Shown: piece by piece, positions 58,060 to 64,000 of the stretch
Numbering within the stretch: position 1 is the first letter of the stretch
Layout: every line of letters begins with the position of its first letter
Assembly (NCBI RefSeq): GCF_006496635.1
Contig: NZ_CP022958.1
Location: 3,162,001 to 3,226,000, forward strand
Source of the DNA: Azoarcus sp. DD4
Lineage (GTDB): Bacteria; Pseudomonadota; Gammaproteobacteria; Burkholderiales; Rhodocyclaceae
DNA length: 64,000 nt
Direction: 5' to 3'
Notes under the pieces: model-generated
What the model was told of the DNA's origin: nothing
The model's input: only the letters and a program-made list of their open reading frames with translations
The model's database searches: none
Made by a program: the position numbers and the translations under genes

Positions 58060-59823
58060 CGCCGGCTCTTCTTCGGCCCGGGGGAGCGGCTGCGCCTCCC
58101 GGTGCCGCTTGAGCACCAGCTTGCGGTCGTAGAAGTGGAACAGGCCGTTGTGCAGGCTGATGTTGAGCAGGGTGGAATTGGGCAGTTCGTGGTGCAACAT
58201 TTCCATGGTGCACACCTCGTCCTTGAGGTCGAAGGCGTCGGTGGCTTCCTCGATGAACACCCAGCCCGGCTGCTGCAGGAAGAGCCGCGCCATGCCCAGG
58301 CGCTGCTGCGCCCGCAGCGGCAGGCTGCGGCCCCAGTCCTCGCTGTCGTCCAGGCGCGGCGCCAGCCAGGCGATGCCGGCGCATTCCAGCGAGCGATGCA
58401 GGCAGGCGGTGCTGTAGTGGTCCGCCTCATGCGGATAGCTCAGCACCGAACGCAGCGTGCCTTCCGGCAGGAAGGGGCGCTGCGGCAGGAACATCATGTC
58501 GCGCCCCTCGGGCAGGCTGATCTCGCCCTGCCCCCACGGCCACAGGCCGGCCACCGCCTTGAACAGGCTGATCGACACCCCCGGATCGCCGGTGATGAGG
58601 ATGCGCTCGCCGCGCCGCACATGCAGGTCGAAATCTTCCAGCAGCAGCTGGCCGCTCGGCGTCGTCAGCCGCAGCTTGCGGATGCTGAGCTCGGGATGGT
58701 GGGAATGGCAGAGCTGGATGTGCTCGCCACCGCTGTGGTTGCTCCAGCCGCCCTGCTCCAGCGCCTCCATGTCCTGGTAGAGCGCGACGATGCGGTCGAT
58801 GGAGGCGCGGCAGCGGGCGAGATCGCCGAGGTTGTCCACCGGCCAGGACAGGGCCGAGGTCAGGCGCTGGAAGGCCTGCGCTGCCTGCATCAGCAGGCCC
58901 AGGCTCATCGCCCCGGCGATGTACTGGGGCGCCGCGATCAGGATGGGGAAGACCGGCAGCAGCGTGCCGTAGCCGGTGGAAAACGAGACGATGCCCAGGT
59001 AAGCCACGGTCTGCAGGTTCCAGCCGCGCCCCACCTCGGCGAACAGGCGGTCGGCGCCCCGCCGCTCGTAGCGCTCGCCATGCATCAGCGCGATCGCCTC
59101 GGAATGTTCGCGCGCGCGTGCCAGACCGTAGCGGAAATTCGCCTCGACCGCCTGCAGCCGGTTGGTGGTACGGATCAGAGGCCGACCCAGCATCAGCCCC
59201 AGCACCGTGCCGACGCCGGCATAGATGAAGGCCATCACCACCAGGTAGCCCGGCACCGCCAGGGTGGTGCCGGGCACCGTGGCGGTGCCCGAGACTTCGA
59301 GCAGGATATCGATGAAGGAGCCGAGGATGAGCAGCGAAAACAGCAGCGAGTGCGCCAGCGTGATCGCCATCTCGGTGGCGATGCGGATGTCTTCGGCGAT
59401 GCGGCCGTCGGGGTTGTCGTGGTCGCCGTCGGAATAATGCAGGCGATAGAGGTGGGCGTGCGCCATCCAGCCATCGAGCAGGCGGCTGGTCATCCATCGT
59501 CGCCAGTCGAGCTGCACCCAGCGCTTGACGTACAGATGCACCGCGGTGACCAGCATCGTCAGTCCGAAGATCAGCAGGAAGATCAGCGCCTGCCGCAGCA
59601 GGTCCGACAACGAGCGCGCCTCGAGCGCGTCGAACAGTTCGCGGTGCCAGTAGCTGATCCAGATGGCAAGGGCCACCTGCGCCATCGTCAACAGGACGAG
59701 CAGCATCACCTGGCCACGCACGATCCACTTGCGGTCGCTGCGCCAGTACGGCGCAACGAGCAGCCGGAACTGCAGGACCAGTTGCGACATACGACTCGGG
59801 GATGATGGGCTGGTCGCTTGCAT
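58045..59823 (-). CDS. SbmA/YddA-type ABC half-transporter with degenerate ATPase
   Basis: This 592-residue ABC half-transporter has six membrane helices in its first 340 residues (ABC_membrane_2 group, LLVAPYWRSDRKWIVRGQVM, DNPDGRIAEDIRIATEMAIT). The ATPase domain is odd: Walker A reads GDPGVSIS (412-419), so the Lys is Ile418 and the Gly before it Ser417; the signature is LPLRAQQR; Walker B is WVFIEEAT, so Asp is Glu525 while Glu526 remains; the H-loop ISLHNG is shifted. YddA-type ATPases usually have GxSGxGKS. So it may not hydrolyse ATP. No broken frame. Confidence 0.87.
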   Translation of the reverse strand: MQATSPSSPSRMSQLVLQFRLLVAPYWRSDRKWIVRGQVMLLVLLTMAQVALAIWISYWHRELFDALEARSLSDLLRQALIFLLIFGLTMLVTAVHLYVKRWVQLDWRRWMTSRLLDGWMAHAHLYRLHYSDGDHDNPDGRIAEDIRIATEMAITLAHSLLFSLLILGSFIDILLEVSGTATVPGTTLAVPGYLVVMAFIYAGVGTVLGLMLGRPLIRTTNRLQAVEANFRYGLARAREHSEAIALMHGERYERRGADRLFAEVGRGWNLQTVAYLGIVSFSTGYGTLLPVFPILIAAPQYIAGAMSLGLLMQAAQAFQRLTSALSWPVDNLGDLARCRASIDRIVALYQDMEALEQGGWSNHSGGEHIQLCHSHHPELSIRKLRLTTPSGQLLLEDFDLHVRRGERILITGDPGVSISLFKAVAGLWPWGQGEISLPEGRDMMFLPQRPFLPEGTLRSVLSYPHEADHYSTACLHRSLECAGIAWLAPRLDDSEDWGRSLPLRAQQRLGMARLFLQQPGWVFIEEATDAFDLKDEVCTMEMLHHELPNSTLLNISLHNGLFHFYDRKLVLKRHREAQPLPRAEEEPALPEV

Positions 59824-60241
59824 GATGGCCTAATCTACACTGCCGGCGGGCGACGCCGCCAGCGGCGGCGCACCGCAGCTTCGCGGCGGGGGGCCATCCC
59901 TCCGCCGCAGCCGGAAGGCTTGTCGATGACATCGGCGTGCACGAGGTATGCGCCGGCCATGTGCTCTTCAGGCCAGGGCGAACCGCTGCCCGCCGTGCGG
60001 CGAACAGTCGGCAGGCGCGACCGGAGTCGGCCGAAGTACGCCGCCGGTATGTTCATGGCTGCCCTGCCCTTCGCAAACGTGTCGCTACGAATGTCAGACT
60101 AGTCCACCGCCACGGCGGATTAGCGGTCGTAGTTCCTCGTCGCCCGCAAGTTGCAGGCGGTGAGGGCACGCCGCGGTGGCCGGCTGCGGCGCGGGCACCT
60201 TCACAAAGCGCTCACACTCGGCGCCCTACAATCGCTCGCCG
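59824..60241. other. gap without a gene
   Basis: 418 bp between the ABC gene and the glycosyltransferase operon. Several short open frames on both strands lack ribosome sites and family features. It must hold both promoters; no clear box or repeat seen. Confidence 0.45.
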
Positions 60242-61747
60242 ATGCTAGCCACCACCTCCATCCTCACCGACCGCCCCGCCGCCGACCGCACGCTGGCGCG
60301 GGTCTTCTTCGCCTGCGTGGCGCTGGTGACCGCCTATCGGCTGGTGGCGCTCGGCCGGCTGGATCTCGACCCCTATGTAGACGAGGCCTACTACCGGGGC
60401 TGGGCGCAGGCGCTGGACTGGGGCTACTACTCCAAGCCGCCGCTGATCGCCGCCCTGCTGGCGCTGTCCGAAAGCCTGTTCGGCGATACGCTCTTCGCGC
60501 TCAAGGCGCCCTCGCTCATCCTCTACCCGGCCACCGCGCTGCTCATCCACCGGCTAGGCTGCACGCTGTTCGATGCCCGCGTCGGGTTATGGGCGGGGCT
60601 GGCTTTCCTGACGCTGCCGGCGGTCTCGGCGCTCGGCCTGTTCGCCAGCACCGACGCACCGCTGCTGTTCTGCTGGGCGCTCGGCCTGCTGCTGCTGTGG
60701 CACGCTCTGGAACAGGGCAGGCTCGGTCAGTGGCTGGGCGTCGGCCTGATCGCCGGGCTGGGGCTGATGTCGAAGTACACGATGATCGCCTTCGTCGGCA
60801 CGACCTTCCTCGCCCTGCTGGCGCACCCGGCCGGCCGCCGCCAGATCCTGCGGCCGGCGCCGTGGGCCGGGCTGCTGCTGACTGCGGCGATCTTCGCGCC
60901 CAACCTGTGGTGGAACTGGCGGCACGGCTTCCCGACCTTCCAGCACACCGCCGAGATCACCCGCGTCGGCGCGCGCGGCTGGCACCCGGAAGAACTGGGC
61001 GAATTCCTCGCGGCCCAGTGGTTGTCCTTCGGTCCGCTGCTGGGCCTGGGCCTGCTGTTGCCTATGCTGAAGCCGCAGCGGCTGTGGGCCGAGCCGCGGC
61101 TGCGCTTCCTGCTGATCTTCGTGCTGCCGCTGTTCGCAGTGGTCTGCGCACAGGCGCTCACCGGCCGCGCCAACGGCAACTGGGCCGCGCCCGTCTTCGT
61201 CGCGGCGAGCGTGCTGGTGGCTGCGGACGCCGCCCCGGGCGGGCGCCGCCGCCTGCTGCTGGCTGCGATCGCGCTCAATGTGGCACTCGGCCTCGGCCTC
61301 TACCACTGGCAGGACATCCTCGCCGCCGCCGGCAAGCCACTGAGCGGGCGCAGCGACCCCTACAAGCGCGCCCGCGGCTGGAGCGAGATGGTGCAGGCAG
61401 TGGCCCCGCGGCTGGAAGCGCAGCGCGCCATCGCGCCGGACACCATCCTCATGGGCGACGACCGCGAGCTGCTGGCCCAGCTCATCTACGGCCTGCGCCC
61501 GGCGCGTTACGCGCGCTGGCAGGCGGACCCGCACATCGTCGATCACTACGGCCTGACCGCGCCGCTCACCGCGGCCGACACCGGCCCGGTGCTGTTCGTC
61601 TCGATACGGCGCGACGCTGCCGCGCTGGCCGAGGTGACGCAGCGTTTCGACTCCGCCGAACACCTCGGCGACATCGACGTGGCGCTGTATCCGGATTTTC
61701 ACAGAAGGGCGTCAATATGGCTGCTGAAGGGCTTCAAGGGCTACTGA
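60242..61747 (+). CDS. PMT-family glycosyltransferase (ArnT-like)
   Basis: This 501-residue integral membrane enzyme has about 11-12 helices. The acidic pair in PYVDEAYYRGW (first loop) and STDAPLLF are the PMT_2/GT39-83 features. It transfers a sugar from a polyprenyl-phosphate donor to a lipid or protein, often lipid A. It is first of a tight three-gene set with a phosphatase and an MsbA-like flippase, so its acceptor is likely an envelope lipid. Confidence 0.88.
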   Translation: MLATTSILTDRPAADRTLARVFFACVALVTAYRLVALGRLDLDPYVDEAYYRGWAQALDWGYYSKPPLIAALLALSESLFGDTLFALKAPSLILYPATALLIHRLGCTLFDARVGLWAGLAFLTLPAVSALGLFASTDAPLLFCWALGLLLLWHALEQGRLGQWLGVGLIAGLGLMSKYTMIAFVGTTFLALLAHPAGRRQILRPAPWAGLLLTAAIFAPNLWWNWRHGFPTFQHTAEITRVGARGWHPEELGEFLAAQWLSFGPLLGLGLLLPMLKPQRLWAEPRLRFLLIFVLPLFAVVCAQALTGRANGNWAAPVFVAASVLVAADAAPGGRRRLLLAAIALNVALGLGLYHWQDILAAAGKPLSGRSDPYKRARGWSEMVQAVAPRLEAQRAIAPDTILMGDDRELLAQLIYGLRPARYARWQADPHIVDHYGLTAPLTAADTGPVLFVSIRRDAAALAEVTQRFDSAEHLGDIDVALYPDFHRRASIWLLKGFKGY

Positions 61748-62417
61748 ACGAATCCGGCATGAGCATCGCGCTATCGACCCCCACCCGCCGGCTGCGCGCC
61801 TGGCTGGACATGCACCTGGTGGATCACGGCGCCATCCGCGCGGTGTACAACAACTTCCACGCCCTGGGCGGCGGCATGTACCGCTGCAGCCAGCCCAGCC
61901 CGGCGCAGATCCGCCGCTACCACGTCCGCCACGGTATCCGCAGCATCGTCAACCTGCGCGGGGTACACGACTACGGCTCCTACTTCTACGAGGAAGAAGC
62001 CTGCGCCCGGCTCGGCATCGAACTCCACAGCGTCAAGCTCTACTCGCGCACGCCGCCCTCGGTGGCAGAGATCCACCGCATGCGCGAACTCTACGCCCGG
62101 CTGGAATACCCGGCGCTGCTGCACTGCAAGTCGGGCGCCGACCGCGCCGGCCTGGGCGCCGCGCTGTTCCGCATCCTGCAGCTGGGCCACCCTGTGCGCG
62201 AGGCGATGCGCGAGCTGTCGTGGAAATACGGCCACTCCAGGCGCGCCCGCACCGGCATCCTCGACTTCTTCTTCGCCAGCTACCTTGCGTGCGATGCCCG
62301 CCGGCCGATCGCCTTCATCGACTGGGTGGACACGATGTACGACGAGAAGGCGCTGAAAGCCGCCTTCCGCGACGACGGCTGGGCCAGCGTGGTGGTCGAC
62401 AAGGTACTGCACCGCGA

Positions 62418-62421
<4 letters not shown>
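61717..62421 (+). CDS. C(X5)R phosphatase (dual-specificity type)
   Basis: This 234-residue protein has the P-loop HCKSGADR (Cys137, Arg143), a PTP/DSP active site. The fold follows with general acid Asp near VHDYGSYF. It likely removes phosphate from lipid or protein in the envelope. I chose ATG 61717, with AGAAGGG 8 bp before it; ATG 61759 is the alternative. It overlaps the glycosyltransferase by 31 bp and the flippase by 4 bp. Confidence 0.85.

Positions 62422-64000
<1,579 letters not shown>

Overview
The window is high-GC chromosomal DNA, strongly G/C-ending in its codons, from a betaproteobacterium. The gene mix (TRAP transporter, HD-GYP proteins, PAS chemoreceptor, ureide catabolism, many envelope and lipid genes) suggests Rhodocyclales (Azoarcus, Thauera or Aromatoleum-like). 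This is inferred from style and protein families; no 16S is present. A 9.1-kb block of visibly lower GC (14614-23735) and a smaller AT-rich patch (about 51330-52240) stand out as acquired DNA.

Region by region: 1-5560 holds a DsbA/FrnE-like oxidoreductase, a dctQ-dctM-dctP TRAP transporter operon, a DUF2237 protein and an HD-GYP protein. 5731-5904 is a tRNA-Ser(GGA) unit with promoter and terminator. 5928-10316 holds small secreted or unknown proteins, a CYTH protein, a cupin/LysR divergent pair and a second HD-GYP protein. 10445-14427 is a urate/ureide module: MFS transporter, two 5-hydroxyisourate hydrolases (one cytosolic, one with a Tat leader), OHCU decarboxylase and a divergent LysR regulator.

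14551-23735 is tRNA-Leu(GAG) followed by a complete inovirus (filamentous phage) prophage bounded by a 22-bp direct repeat of the tRNA 3' end. It carries a tyrosine integrase, a repressor-like HTH gene, small early genes, a KfrA-like DNA-binding protein, a hairpin-rich intergenic region, a likely ssDNA-binding protein, coat and minor coat genes (including two mini-ORFs of 25 and 19 codons), an adsorption protein, a DUF2523 protein, a Zot-type assembly ATPase and a replication initiator. This is the most interesting element in the window.

23777-35670 holds TfoX-N, a secreted beta-helix-like protein, CBS, patatin and NDH-2 genes, an alkylation-repair cluster (AlkA-like glycosylase, ada-alkB), a PAS chemoreceptor, a lipocalin and secreted or peptidase-like proteins. 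35705-39336 has an alpha/beta hydrolase and a large membrane patatin. 39370-42481 is an ECF42-type sigma factor gene with its YCII/DGPF, VOC and DUF1579-like partners, plus a good match to the ECF42 promoter motif. 42882-50134 holds phhB, a MoaD/ThiS-like protein paired with a beta-propeller, aidB, a putative Na+/H+ antiporter and a GspE/PilB ATPase.

50135-53340 is a decayed accessory patch with two different IS3-family remnants and AT-rich membrane-protein ORFs. 53340-59823 has a LysR/quinone-reductase divergent pair, a GH13 and a GH5 glycosidase, and an ABC half-transporter whose ATPase motifs are degenerate. 60242-64000 is an overlapping envelope operon: PMT-family glycosyltransferase, C(X5)R phosphatase and an MsbA-like flippase that runs off the window end.
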